Source of the DNA: Candidatus Caccousia avistercoris
GTDB lineage: Bacteria; Bacillota; Clostridia; Oscillospirales; Acutalibacteraceae
Direction: 5' to 3'
Assembly (NCBI GenBank): GCA_018715025.1
Contig: DVMK01000218.1
Location: 1-32,313 of the forward strand
DNA: 32,313 nucleotides
The notes under the pieces are model-generated. The model worked only from the letters and a program-made list of their open reading frames with translations, was not told where the DNA came from and did no database searches. Shown one piece after another: positions 7,165 through 15,144 of this stretch; within the stretch, counting starts at the first letter, position 1; each line of letters opens with the position of its first letter. The translations under genes and the position numbers were made by a program.

Positions 7165-8250
7165 TCAGGCCCCTGCCCCGCAGAGAATCTGCGCAATGCA
7201 GGCGGAGGCGCTGCCGTCGCCGAAGGGCTTGCTGTCCCTGGCGGCCGGGTCCGGCACGGTGTGCAGGGCCTTGTCCAGAATATCCTCTGTGGTCAGGGAG
7301 GCCAGGATGTTCCAATTTCCATGGAGGGTTTCCACCCATTCCGTTTCTGTGCGCAGGGTGACGCAGGGAACCTCCATGAAATAGGCTTCCTTCTGCAGCC
7401 CGCCGGAATCGGTGAGCACCTGGCAGGCCCCGCTGGTGAGCAGGAGCATTTCCAGGTAGCCCACCGGGTCAATGAGCTGGATGTTGGTGAAGCCGTTTTC
7501 CCGGATAGACTGCTCTGCCAAGCCTCTGGTGCGGGGGTGAATGGGGATGACCACCCGCTGGGGAAGCTGCTGGAAGGCGGCGAAAATACGGGTAACTGCC
7601 TCCACGCCCCCGTCGGTGGTTTCTGCCCGGTGCAGGGTGGCCAGCCGGTACTGCTTGGGGGTGAGGGAAAGCTCCTGGTAAATTTTCATCTTTTCCGGGT
7701 TTGCCCGGGCCACCTGCAGGAAGTGAAGCACCGAGTCCAGCATCACGTCGCCGGTGAGGGAAACGCCCTTCGTCAGGCCCTCCTTCGCCAGGTTTTCCAC
7801 CGCCGTCTGGGTGGGGCACAGCAGCCAGGCGGAAATATGGTCGGTGAGCACCCGGTTCTGCTCCTCGGGCATGCGCATGTTGTAAGAACGGAGCCCCGCC
7901 TCCACATGGGCCACCGGAATGTGCAGCTTGCTGGCGGCCAGCGCGCCGGCCAGGGTGGAGTTGGTGTCGCCGTACACCATCAGGATGTCAGGCCGTTCCT
8001 TCTGGATGACCTCTTCAATGCGGATGAGCATTTCCCCGGTCTGCCTGCCGTGGGAACCGGAGCCCACCCCCAGGTTGTAGGCGGGGCGGGGAATCCCCAG
8101 CTCTTCAAAGAACACGTCCGACATGTTTTTGTCGTAGTGCTGGCCGGTGTGCACAATCACCTCATGGCACAGGGGCTGCAGGGCCGCGCTCACCACAGAG
8201 GCTTTTACAAACTGCGGGCGCGCCCCCACAATCGTCAAAATCTTCTTCAC
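7165..8250 (-). CDS. wecB: UDP-GlcNAc 2-epimerase family, non-hydrolysing (WbpI/WecB)
   Basis: A 361-residue epimerase with the family N-terminus KKILTIVGARPQFVKASVV, the catalytic stretch VAHVEAGLRS (about residues 111-120), MPEEQNRVLTDHIS and the C-terminal TDSGGLQKEA loop. Non-hydrolysing 2-epimerases invert C2 of UDP-GlcNAc (WecB) or of UDP-GlcNAc3NAcA (WbpI). Here the four preceding genes make UDP-2,3-diacetamido glucuronic acid, so the WbpI reaction, giving the manno epimer, is the better fit; sequence alone does not separate the two. GTG start with AGGAGGG 8 bases upstream, 12 bases after wbpB. The gene lies fifth in the operon. Confidence 0.9.
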   Translation of the reverse strand: MKKILTIVGARPQFVKASVVSAALQPLCHEVIVHTGQHYDKNMSDVFFEELGIPRPAYNLGVGSGSHGRQTGEMLIRIEEVIQKERPDILMVYGDTNSTLAGALAASKLHIPVAHVEAGLRSYNMRMPEEQNRVLTDHISAWLLCPTQTAVENLAKEGLTKGVSLTGDVMLDSVLHFLQVARANPEKMKIYQELSLTPKQYRLATLHRAETTDGGVEAVTRIFAAFQQLPQRVVIPIHPRTRGLAEQSIRENGFTNIQLIDPVGYLEMLLLTSGACQVLTDSGGLQKEAYFMEVPCVTLRTETEWVETLHGNWNILASLTTEDILDKALHTVPDPAARDSKPFGDGSASACIAQILCGAGA

Positions 8251-8262
8251 GGGGAACCCTCC

Positions 8263-9363
8263 TTACTTTACCTTCACGTCGGCGGAGCACATGTCCAGCG
8301 TGGAGAAGGAAAGGCCGTCGTATTTCACCGGCAGGCCGGTCTTTTGGCTCTTGTAGGCGGCCAGGATGATCTTCATGCCCTTCATGCCCTCTTCGCCGCT
8401 CACCAGGGGCTTGCGCCCGGTGCGGACCGCGTCGATGTAGTCGGCGTACAGGGCGTTGTGGCCGCTGCCGTACACATCCTTGGGGTCAGCCCCGGCAAGC
8501 TTTTCCACCTCTGCATCCTGGGCGGCGGGGGCGGAAAAGTTCCAGGTCTGCATCCGGTTCACCGCCAGGCCGCCAATGACCACGGCGCCTGTCTCGCCAA
8601 AGATAGAGAGGGTTTCCTCCAGGTTTTTCGGGTAGGTGCAGGCGGTGCCCTCCACAATGCCGATGGCCCCGTTTTTGAAGCGGATCAGGATAGCGCCGAA
8701 GTCCTCCGCCTCAATGTCGCGGATATAGTTGCCCGTCATGGCCATGACGGTGTCGGGCTCGCCGCCCAGGCTCCACTGAAGCAGGTCGATGTCGTGGATG
8801 CACTGGTTCATGAGGGTGCCGCCGTCCTGGGCCCAGGTGCCCCGCCAGGGGGCCTGCTGGTAGTAGGGCATGGTGCGGTTCCACAGAATGCGGGCGGTGC
8901 CGTTCACCAGCTTGCCGAAGCGGCCGTCCTCCAGCGCCCGGTGAAGCTGCTGCACTGGGGGGTTGAACCGGTTCTGGTGGCACACGCCCACCGTGACACC
9001 CTCCTCCTCGGCCTGGGCCAGAATCTGCTCCGCATCGCCGGTGGAAAGAGCCATGGGCTTTTCAATGAGCACATGCTTGCCGCGGGCAATGCAGTACAGG
9101 GCGATTTCCGCATGGTAGCCGCTTTCAGTGGCAATGGCGCAGCAATCGACAGGCTGTTCCTCCAGCGCCTTCCTGTAGTCGGTGTACACCAGGGGCCGTT
9201 CCCCGGTAAGCTCCTCCAAATCCTGGGCCTTCTTTTCCGCCAGCTCACGCACCGGATCGCACACCACTGCCAGCCGGCAGGTGTCCCGGTTGGCAGCCGC
9301 GGCCGCCACATGGTTTTTGGAAATCCGGCCGCAGCCAATCAACATAAAACGGAGTTTCTCCAT
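8263..9363 (-). CDS. wbpB: Gfo/Idh/MocA oxidoreductase, probable WbpB/WlbA role
   Basis: A 366-residue NAD-dependent oxidoreductase: Rossmann motif LIGCGRISKNH at the N-terminus, then KHVLIEKPMAL with the conserved Glu-Lys-Pro (about residues 94-104), and an alpha/beta C-terminal domain containing GGTLMNQCIHDIDLLQW, where the family catalytic His lies. In the WbpA-B-E-D-I pathway this enzyme oxidises C3 of UDP-GlcNAcA so the aminotransferase can act. The N-terminus differs from the GYIAPRH form of Pseudomonas WbpB, so the role comes from operon position more than from sequence. It follows a terminator-like hairpin and a TATAAT box, so it may also be transcribed separately from wbpA. Confidence 0.8.
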   Translation of the reverse strand: MEKLRFMLIGCGRISKNHVAAAAANRDTCRLAVVCDPVRELAEKKAQDLEELTGERPLVYTDYRKALEEQPVDCCAIATESGYHAEIALYCIARGKHVLIEKPMALSTGDAEQILAQAEEEGVTVGVCHQNRFNPPVQQLHRALEDGRFGKLVNGTARILWNRTMPYYQQAPWRGTWAQDGGTLMNQCIHDIDLLQWSLGGEPDTVMAMTGNYIRDIEAEDFGAILIRFKNGAIGIVEGTACTYPKNLEETLSIFGETGAVVIGGLAVNRMQTWNFSAPAAQDAEVEKLAGADPKDVYGSGHNALYADYIDAVRTGRKPLVSGEEGMKGMKIILAAYKSQKTGLPVKYDGLSFSTLDMCSADVKVK

Positions 9364-9397
9364 TCTGATCCGCCTTTCCTCCCCGCCGGAGCGGGGG

Positions 9398-9455
9398 ATT
9401 ATATTTTGTCAGAAAACCAGCGGAACTTCCCGGCTGAGAGGCTCCGCTGGTTTTT
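9398..9455 (-). terminator. Intra-operon terminator followed by a -10 box
   Basis: Between wbpA and wbpB a 12-bp perfect stem (9413-9424 with 9443-9454, AAAACCAGCGGA type) forms on the minus strand, followed by TTTTCTGACAAAAT, a poor U-run. A TATAAT hexamer (9398-9403) follows, with only a weak -35 (TTCCGC) at 17 bases. It may attenuate and re-initiate transcription of the distal genes. Confidence 0.45.
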
Positions 9456-9462
9456 GCATCAT

Positions 9463-10782
9463 TTACAGAAGCTCAATGTTGGAACGGTCTTTCACGTTCT
9501 TCATGGCGTTGCGGGTGTCGAACACTTCCTTGGAAAGCCGCTGGATGCGGTCGTAGTCAAAGCACTCGTGGGCGGTGCAGATGATGACGATGTCGGCCTC
9601 CTTCAGTATTTCGTCGGTGAGCTCCTTCTCGCCGGTGTGAACCTTCCCCTTGTGCTTGTACTCGGGGATGTAGGGATCGTAATAGGTGGTCTGGGCCCCC
9701 TGCTCCAGCAGGTGATCAATCACGTTGAGGGCCGGGCTTTCCCGGTAATCGTCAATGTCGTTTTTGTAGGCCACGCCCAGCACCAGCACCTTGGCCCCGT
9801 TCATGGCGATTCTGTTTTTATTCAGCACCTTCATGGCCCGGTCTACCACATACTCCGGCATGCCGGTGTTGATTTCGCCCGAGGTTTCGATGAGCCTGGT
9901 GTGGTAGTCGTACTCCCTGGCCTTCCAGGTGAGGTAGAAGGGATCCAGCGGGATGCAGTGGCCGCCCAGGCCGGGGCCCGGGTAGAAGGCCTGGAAGCCG
10001 TAGGGCTTTGTCTTGGCCGCGTCGATTACCTCCCACACATTGATGCCCATGCGGTTGCAGATGATGGCCATCTCATTGGCAAGGCCGATGTTGATATTCC
10101 GGTAGGTGTTTTCCAGCAGCTTCTCCATCTCGGCCACGGCGGGGGAAGAAACCTCGTACACGCCGCCTTCCAGCACATTGCGGTACAGGGCGGCCGCCAC
10201 CTGGGTGCAGTCCTCCCCTACGCCGCCCACCACCTTGGGGGTGTTCTTCGTCTTGTACTGCTTATTGCCGGGATCCACACGCTCCGGGGAGAAGGCCAGG
10301 AAAAAGTCCTCGCCGCATTTGAGGCCGCTCTTTTCCAGAATGGGCTTGAGCAGCTCCTCGGTGGTGCCCGGGTAGGTGGTGGATTCCAGCACCACCAGCA
10401 TGCCGGGGTGCACATGCTCCGCCACGCTTTCGGTAGAGCCCTTCACATAGCTGATGTCGGGCTGCTGGTACTTGTCCAGCGGGGTAGGCACGCAGATGGC
10501 TACCGCGTCCACATCCTTGATGAAATCGAAGTTGGAGGTGGCCCGCAGGTAGCCGGTGTCCACCATCTCCTTCAGGGTGTCGCCCACAATATCGCCAATG
10601 TAGTTGTGGCCGGCGTTCACCGAATCCACCTTTTTGGCCTGCACGTCAAAGCCGATGGTCTTGTAGCCGGCCTTGGCCATTTCCACCGCCAGGGGCAGGC
10701 CCACGTAGCCCAGGCCCACAATGCCCACCACGGCGGACTTGTCCTCAATTTTTTTCAGCAGCTCTGCTTTTACATTCGGCAT
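9463..10782 (-). CDS. wbpA: UDP-N-acetyl-D-glucosamine 6-dehydrogenase (WbpA type)
   Basis: A 439-residue nucleotide-sugar dehydrogenase that oxidises C6 of UDP-GlcNAc to the uronic acid in two NAD+-dependent steps. GIVGLGYVGLPLAVEMAKAG is the Rossmann nucleotide loop; CVPTPLDKYQQPD, ESTTYPGTTEELL and the catalytic-Cys motif PGPGLGGHCIPLDPFYL follow in order, and LGVAYKNDIDDYRESPA is the C-terminal domain signature. These stretches closely match Pseudomonas WbpA, more than WecC or UDP-glucose dehydrogenase. The frame is open far upstream, but MPNVKAELL at 10782, with GAGGGAAAG nearby, is the family start. It is the first committed enzyme of the pathway in this operon. Confidence 0.9.
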   Translation of the reverse strand: MPNVKAELLKKIEDKSAVVGIVGLGYVGLPLAVEMAKAGYKTIGFDVQAKKVDSVNAGHNYIGDIVGDTLKEMVDTGYLRATSNFDFIKDVDAVAICVPTPLDKYQQPDISYVKGSTESVAEHVHPGMLVVLESTTYPGTTEELLKPILEKSGLKCGEDFFLAFSPERVDPGNKQYKTKNTPKVVGGVGEDCTQVAAALYRNVLEGGVYEVSSPAVAEMEKLLENTYRNINIGLANEMAIICNRMGINVWEVIDAAKTKPYGFQAFYPGPGLGGHCIPLDPFYLTWKAREYDYHTRLIETSGEINTGMPEYVVDRAMKVLNKNRIAMNGAKVLVLGVAYKNDIDDYRESPALNVIDHLLEQGAQTTYYDPYIPEYKHKGKVHTGEKELTDEILKEADIVIICTAHECFDYDRIQRLSKEVFDTRNAMKNVKDRSNIELL

Positions 10783-10836
10783 TTTCTTTCCCTCGTTTTC
10801 TTTCCTATTCTTTATTTCATTTGAACGCTTTATGAC

Positions 10837-10875
10837 AAAACCGGGCTGGGCGGAAGAAGGCCGCCCGCCGCCCGG
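10837..10875 (-). terminator. Hairpin between wbpE and wbpA
   Basis: Minus-strand CCGGGC-GGC-GGGCGG pairs with CCGCCC-A-GCCCGG, followed by only four T. It lies just after the wbpE stop. The next 55 bases are AT-rich with a TTGTCA but no convincing -10. More likely an attenuator or mRNA-stabilising hairpin than a full terminator. Confidence 0.4.
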
Positions 10876-10880
10876 CAGGG

Positions 10881-11999
10881 TTACCCGTTCAGAAGGGCGT
10901 CGTACACCTGGCCGATCTCTTCCTCTGTGATGTAGCCGTGCATGGGCAGGCTCAGCACCCGGCCGGCCAGGGACTCGCACACCGGCAGGTCGCCCCTGCG
11001 GTACCCGAAAGGCAGGTACACCTTCTGCAGATGCAGCGGGCAGGGGTAGTACACCATGGTGGGGATCCCCCTGGCCTTCAGCGCATCCTGCAAGCGCTCC
11101 CGCTCTTCCGGGCCGCCGGTGAGAATGGTGTAGTAGCCGAAGCTGGAATAATACCCCTCCGGCTCCTGCTGCAGCTGGAACCGGCCGGAAAGCCGTTCCG
11201 CATAGCGGGCGGCCGCCCAGCGGCGGTGCTCGTTTTCCTTCGGAAACGCGTGCAGCTTGGGCAGCAGAACAGCGGCCTGCAGGGTGTCGAGGCGGGCGTT
11301 CAGGCCGACGCGCACATTCTCATATTTGAAGGAGCCCTTGCCGTGCACGCGGATAGACTGCAGGGTGCGGCACATTTCTTCGTCGTCGGTAAACACCGCG
11401 CCGCCGTCCCCGTAGCAGCCCAGCGCCTTGGCGGGGAAAAAGCTGGTGGCGGAAACGTCCCCGAAGGAGCAGGCCTCCTGCTCCCCGATACGCCCGCCGA
11501 AGCCCTGGGCGCCGTCCTCCATAAGGAAGAGCCCCTCCCTTTGGCAAATAGCGGAAATGGCCGGGTAATCGGCAGGCAGGCCGAACAGGTCCACCGCAAC
11601 CACGCCCCTGGGCGACAGCTTCCCTTCCCGCTTTACCCTGGCAATCTGCTCTTCCAGGGAAGCGGGGGACATATTGAAGGTGGCCTCGTCAGAGTCCACG
11701 AAAACCGGGGTGGCCCCGCACAGGCTCACCACCTCGGCGGTGGCGTAGAAGGTGAAGGCGGGCACGAACACCGCGTCGCCGGGGCCTACCCCCATGGCCA
11801 TGAGGGGCATGCGCAGGGCGTCGGTGCCGTTGCTGGTGCTGACGCAGTACTTCCGCCCGGTAAATTGGCACAGCTCCTGTTCCAGCTGCTCCACCTGCGG
11901 GCCGGAAATAAAATGGCAGCCCTCGATTACCTGGGCGATGCCCTCGTCGATTTCCTTTTTCAAATGGCGGTATTGAGCCGCCAGATCATTAAATTCCAT
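10881..11999 (-). CDS. wbpE: PLP-dependent sugar aminotransferase (WbpE type)
   Basis: A 372-residue DegT/DnrJ/EryC1/StrS aminotransferase. CVSTSNGTDALRM binds the PLP phosphate, FLMEDGAQGFGG holds the Asp that contacts the pyridine N, and SFFPAKALGCYGDGGA contains the Schiff-base lysine (about residue 187). VRVGLNARLDTLQAAVLLPKL and VLSLPMHGYITEEEI match Pseudomonas WbpE closely. Role: transaminates the 3-keto sugar acid from WbpB to give UDP-GlcNAc(3NH2)A. It starts 3 bases after the wbpD stop, with GGAAAGG as ribosome site, which indicates translational linkage to the acetyltransferase that uses its product. Confidence 0.9.
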   Translation of the reverse strand: MEFNDLAAQYRHLKKEIDEGIAQVIEGCHFISGPQVEQLEQELCQFTGRKYCVSTSNGTDALRMPLMAMGVGPGDAVFVPAFTFYATAEVVSLCGATPVFVDSDEATFNMSPASLEEQIARVKREGKLSPRGVVAVDLFGLPADYPAISAICQREGLFLMEDGAQGFGGRIGEQEACSFGDVSATSFFPAKALGCYGDGGAVFTDDEEMCRTLQSIRVHGKGSFKYENVRVGLNARLDTLQAAVLLPKLHAFPKENEHRRWAAARYAERLSGRFQLQQEPEGYYSSFGYYTILTGGPEERERLQDALKARGIPTMVYYPCPLHLQKVYLPFGYRRGDLPVCESLAGRVLSLPMHGYITEEEIGQVYDALLNG

Positions 12000-12002
12000 G
12001 TG

Positions 12003-12587
12003 TTATGCCTTTCCTTTCTCCACAAGGCCCTGGGGGCCCTTTTCATATTGCCGCCCGCACTTGGGGCAGGCCAGATCCTCTGAAAGGGAGGCCCCGCACT
12101 CGCAGGCCCAGCCCCGCTGGCGGGCGGGGTTCCCCATCATTACGGCATGGTCGGGCACGTCGCGGGTGACGACGCTTCCCGCCGCAATGAAGGCGTTGCG
12201 CCCTATGCGGTGGCCGCACACAATGGTGGCGTTGGCGCCGATGCTGGCCCCCTCCCCCACCGGCGTGGGGGTGTAAAACTCGTGGCTGGCCTGGGGGTAT
12301 TTGCACCGGGGCCGCTGCACATTGGTGAACACCATGGAGGGGCCGCAGAACACGTAATCCCCCAGCTGAACGCCGTCGTACACGCTCACGTTATTCTGTA
12401 TTTTGCAGTGGCTGCCTATTTTCACCCCCGGGGCTACAAACACATTCTGCCCCAGGTTGCACCCTTCCCCAATCTCAGCGCCGGCGCTGATATGGCTGAA
12501 ATGCCAGACCCGGGTGCCTGCGCCGATCCTTGCGCCTTCGTCCACACAGGCGCTGGGGTGGACAAAATATCCTTTTTTCTCTTCCAC
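12003..12587 (-). CDS. wbpD: Left-handed beta-helix N-acetyltransferase (WbpD type) with zinc-ribbon tail
   Basis: A 194-residue hexapeptide-repeat acetyltransferase: [20 protein letters not shown] begins the helix; [20 protein letters not shown] and [20 protein letters not shown] match WbpD strongly; the [11 protein letters not shown] cap ends it. Role: acetyl-CoA-dependent acetylation of the C3 amino group. The C-terminus adds CECGASL...ACPKCGRQY, four Cys spaced as a zinc ribbon. The GTG at 12587 gives the family N-terminus, with GGAAGGA 12 bases upstream; an in-frame ATG at 12650 has no ribosome site but would add 21 residues and cannot be excluded. First gene of the operon. Confidence 0.88.
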   Translation of the reverse strand: MEEKKGYFVHPSACVDEGARIGAGTRVWHFSHISAGAEIGEGCNLGQNVFVAPGVKIGSHCKIQNNVSVYDGVQLGDYVFCGPSMVFTNVQRPRCKYPQASHEFYTPTPVGEGASIGANATIVCGHRIGRNAFIAAGSVVTRDVPDHAVMMGNPARQRGWACECGASLSEDLACPKCGRQYEKGPQGLVEKGKA

Positions 12588-12686
12588 TTCCCAGTCAAAT
12601 CCTTCCGGAATGGTTTTTCCTTTATTCTGCGCCGCTTCCCCGCCGGCCATGCGGGCAGAGGGGAAAATGGCGGAAAGAAAGGAATT

Positions 12687-12727
12687 ATATACCGGTATAT
12701 TATACCCCGGCAGGCCCCGCTAGTCAA
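12687..12727 (-). promoter_or_regulatory. Sigma-A promoter of the wbp operon with palindrome
   Basis: Minus-strand TTGACT (12722-12727), 17-base spacer, perfect TATAAT (12699-12704). A perfect 14-base palindrome, ATATACCGGTATAT (12687-12700), overlaps the -10 edge and the expected start site, a plausible repressor operator or start-site element. Confidence 0.8.
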
Positions 12728-12759
12728 TAATTCCTGCGGAAATCCCGCCGGAATTGCGG

Positions 12760-12788
12760 TTGACATCCGCCTGCAATGGAGGTATGAT
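12760..12788 (+). promoter_or_regulatory. Divergent sigma-A promoter of the ArnB-like gene
   Basis: TTGACA (12760-12765), 17-base spacer, TATGAT (12783-12788). It is back to back with the wbp promoter, the two -35 boxes being 32 bases apart. It yields a leader of about 160 bases before the ATG at 12957; that leader contains a GGCGGCGGC/GCCGCCGCC hairpin and a second GC-rich stem, but no recognised riboswitch. Confidence 0.8.
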
Positions 12789-12956
12789 GAAACCTGGGCG
12801 GCGGCGCCTGTGGAAATTTCTGCCGCCGCCTGCATGAACGCTGTATGCAAGCCCCAGAATAACAGGGGGCGAAGCTTCAAAAGAAAGAAAGCCCGGCCCT
12901 TGCCCAGCGCATCGCTGCGCGCCGGGAAACGGCCGGGAAAAGCGAGGAATGGAGAA

Positions 12957-14132
12957 ATGAGCCAATTTGTCAAACGAGAGGATTTCATCCCCTACAACCT
13001 GCCGGACATTACCGAAGCGGAGGTAAACGAGGTGGTGGACACCCTGCGTTCCCGCTGGATCGCCAAGGGCCCCCGCACCTTAAAGTTTGAAAAGGAATTT
13101 GCAGAGTACTTGGGGGCCAAGCACGCGGTGGCCGTCAACTCCTGCACGGCCGCCCTGCATGTGGCCCTGCTCACCCAGGACATTGGGCCGGGGGACGAGG
13201 TCATTACCACGCCTATGACCTTTGCCTCCACCGCCAGCACCATTCTGCACTGCGGCGCGAGGCCTGTCTTTGCCGACATCGACTACGCCACCGGCTGCAT
13301 TGACCCGGCCCAGGTGGAAAAGAAAATTACGCCCCGCACCAGGGCCGTCGTGCCGGTGCATTACAGCGGCCAGGTGTGCGACCTGGACAAGATTTACGCC
13401 CTGGCCGACAAGTACGGCCTGTTTGTTTCTGAGGACGCCGCCCACGCCCTGTGGAGCCGCTACAAGGGCAGGCTCATCGGATGCGGGCTGAAGGGCGCCG
13501 CCAGCTACAGCTTCTACGCCACCAAAAACCTGACCACCGGCGACGGCGGCATGCTGGTGACCGACCGGGACGACGTCGCCGAGCGGGCCCGCATCCTGGT
13601 GGGCCAGGGCATGAGCCACAACGCCTGGAACCGGTACGCCAAGGGGGGCAGCTGGCACTACGACATTGTAGAGCCCGGCTACAAGTACAATATGTTTGAC
13701 CTGCAGGCCGCTTTGGGGCTGGTGCAGCTTTCCCGCCTGGAAGAGATGCAGGCCCGCCGCCTGGTGATTGCCAAGCGCTTCCAGGAGGAATTCAGCAAAA
13801 TAGACGCTCTGGACCCGCCCTTCGTGCCGGAGTACGCCACCCACTGCTGGCACCTGTATGTGCTGCGCATCCGGCCGGAGCTTCTCACCATAGATCGGGA
13901 TCAGTTTATTGTGGAGCTGAACGAGCGGAACGTGGGCACCAGCGTGCATTTCATCCCCACCCACACCATGACCGCCTACCGGAAGCTGGGCTGGAAGCCG
14001 GGCGACTTCCCCATGGCGGAAAAGCACTTCCAGCGGATTATCTCCCTGCCCCTGTACCCCTCCCTCACCGACGAGCAGACCGAGTATATCATCGCCGCCG
14101 TGCGGGACATTGTAGAGAAATACCACAAGTAA
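12957..14132 (+). CDS. DegT/DnrJ/EryC1/StrS sugar aminotransferase, ArnB-like
   Basis: A 391-residue PLP enzyme. NSCTAALHVALL binds the PLP phosphate, VSEDAAHALW carries the Asp, and YSFYATKNLTTGDGGM contains the Schiff-base lysine. PGYKYNMFDLQAALGLVQL and NVGTSVHFIPTHT resemble ArnB and related enzymes that aminate 4-keto-hexoses on UDP or dTDP. It is a different branch from WbpE and is not needed for the WbpABEDI pathway, so it points to a second amino sugar, perhaps made with enzymes encoded elsewhere. The long open frame upstream is an artefact; the ATG at 12957 follows GAGGAATGGAGAA and gives the family N-terminus. Divergent from the wbp operon. Confidence 0.88.
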   Translation: MSQFVKREDFIPYNLPDITEAEVNEVVDTLRSRWIAKGPRTLKFEKEFAEYLGAKHAVAVNSCTAALHVALLTQDIGPGDEVITTPMTFASTASTILHCGARPVFADIDYATGCIDPAQVEKKITPRTRAVVPVHYSGQVCDLDKIYALADKYGLFVSEDAAHALWSRYKGRLIGCGLKGAASYSFYATKNLTTGDGGMLVTDRDDVAERARILVGQGMSHNAWNRYAKGGSWHYDIVEPGYKYNMFDLQAALGLVQLSRLEEMQARRLVIAKRFQEEFSKIDALDPPFVPEYATHCWHLYVLRIRPELLTIDRDQFIVELNERNVGTSVHFIPTHTMTAYRKLGWKPGDFPMAEKHFQRIISLPLYPSLTDEQTEYIIAAVRDIVEKYHK

Positions 14133-14140
14133 AAAAGTTT

Positions 14141-14222
14141 GGTGCGCCCGGCCGCCTTCTCCGGGCCTCTGCCCTGCGCACCGGCAGCAAAGGAACGGGC
14201 CTTTCTCTGGAAAGGCCCGTTT
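14141..14222 (+). terminator. Two hairpins between the aminotransferase and esterase genes
   Basis: GGTGCGC (14141-14147) pairs with GCGCACC (14176-14182) around an inner stem; then a 12-bp perfect stem AACGGGCCTTTC with GAAAGGCCCGTT closes a TCTG loop (14194-14222). There is no good T-run after it, so termination is probably partial and the esterase may be co-transcribed. Confidence 0.4.
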
Positions 14223-14249
14223 CGCAAAGAGGAAAGGAGGAAACCTCTC

Positions 14250-15032
14250 ATGGCATATTTGAAAGGTTCTATTTATTCCGAGGCCCTGCAAATGCGCTCC
14301 GGTTTGGTGATTGTCACGCCGAAAAACGTGGCGGATCTGCGGGAAAAGCCCCCGAAGGCGGTGTACCTGCTGCACGGCTTGTCTGACAACTGCGACGACT
14401 GGGCCCAGAACGCCCAGCTTCCCCTTCTGGCGGACGCCTACCGCCTTATTTTCCTGGTGCCTGAGGTACAGCGCAGCTTTTACACCGACATGGCCTACGG
14501 CCCCGCCTATTTCACCTACATCGCCGACGAGCTGCCCCAGCTGTGCCAATCCCTGCTGCCCCTTACCGGCAAGCGGGAGGACACCTACGTGATGGGCCTT
14601 TCCATGGGCGGGTACGGCGCGCTGAAATGCGCCCTCTCCCGGCCGGAGCGGTTTGCCGGCTGCGCCGCCTTTTCCGCCGCCTGTATTCTGGAGGACTGCG
14701 TGGAGTTCGCCCAGGGGCAGGTCATGCAGGAAATGCGTTCCGTATTCGGCCTGAACAGTGAGCTGCTTCCCCAGAACGACCTGCGGTTCCTGGCGAAGGA
14801 GTGCGAAAAGAAGCCCCAAAAGCCGGAAATTTTCATGACCTGCGGCACAGAGGATTTTATCCATGAGCAGAGCGTGAAATTCCGGGAATTTATGAAGGGA
14901 GTGGACATTCCCTTTACGTACCAGGAATGGCCCGGCGTACACGAGTGGTACCTGTGGAACAAATCCCTTCATCTGGCCTGCCGCCATTTCTTCCCCCGCG
15001 TCACACCGGAGGATTACTGCAACATTGTGTGA
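14250..15032 (+). CDS. Alpha/beta-hydrolase esterase (esterase D / EstA-like)
   Basis: A 260-residue serine esterase. AVYLLHGLSDNCDDW supplies the oxyanion loop, GLSMGGYGALK the nucleophile elbow (Ser at about residue 116), CGTEDF the Asp and GVHEWYLW the His, giving a full catalytic triad in order. The family includes S-formylglutathione hydrolase, tributyrin esterase EstA and acyl-sugar esterases. There is no signal peptide, so it acts in the cytoplasm. The preferred ATG at 14250 follows GGAAAGGAGG by 9 bases; the upstream open frame has no such site. Next to sugar genes it could deacylate a sugar, but this is inference. Confidence 0.85.
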   Translation: MAYLKGSIYSEALQMRSGLVIVTPKNVADLREKPPKAVYLLHGLSDNCDDWAQNAQLPLLADAYRLIFLVPEVQRSFYTDMAYGPAYFTYIADELPQLCQSLLPLTGKREDTYVMGLSMGGYGALKCALSRPERFAGCAAFSAACILEDCVEFAQGQVMQEMRSVFGLNSELLPQNDLRFLAKECEKKPQKPEIFMTCGTEDFIHEQSVKFREFMKGVDIPFTYQEWPGVHEWYLWNKSLHLACRHFFPRVTPEDYCNIV

Positions 15033-15068
15033 GAATGTCAAAAAATCCCATGTTCCCCAAAGCAGAAA

Positions 15069-15118
15069 AGCCCGTGCCGGGAAGCCGCAGCAGCTTCCCG
15101 GCACGGGCTCTCTTTTTC
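15069..15118. terminator. Strong terminator after the esterase gene
   Basis: A 17-bp stem, AGCCCGTGCCGGGAAGC with GCTTCCCGGCACGGGCT (15069-15085, 15093-15109), then CTCTTTTTCT on the plus strand. The minus side has TTTTC, so it also serves the converging rqcH gene. Confidence 0.9.
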
Positions 15119-15144
15119 TATGTCAGGGCAGGGAACGATCCGTT

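Noticed and set aside
6874-10824. Very long plus-strand open frame opposite the wbp genes
   Set aside because: It is a shadow of GC-rich minus-strand genes: composition is His/Gly/Val-rich with no domain, and the opposite strand has five clear enzymes.
12789-12850. Small peptide gene MKPGRRRLWKFLPPPA after the divergent promoter
   Set aside because: Its ATG overlaps the -10 box, so it would not be on the transcript, and there is no ribosome site.
13080-15104. Long minus-strand frame opposite the aminotransferase and esterase
   Set aside because: Low-complexity translation without motifs; plus-strand genes have full catalytic motifs and ribosome sites.
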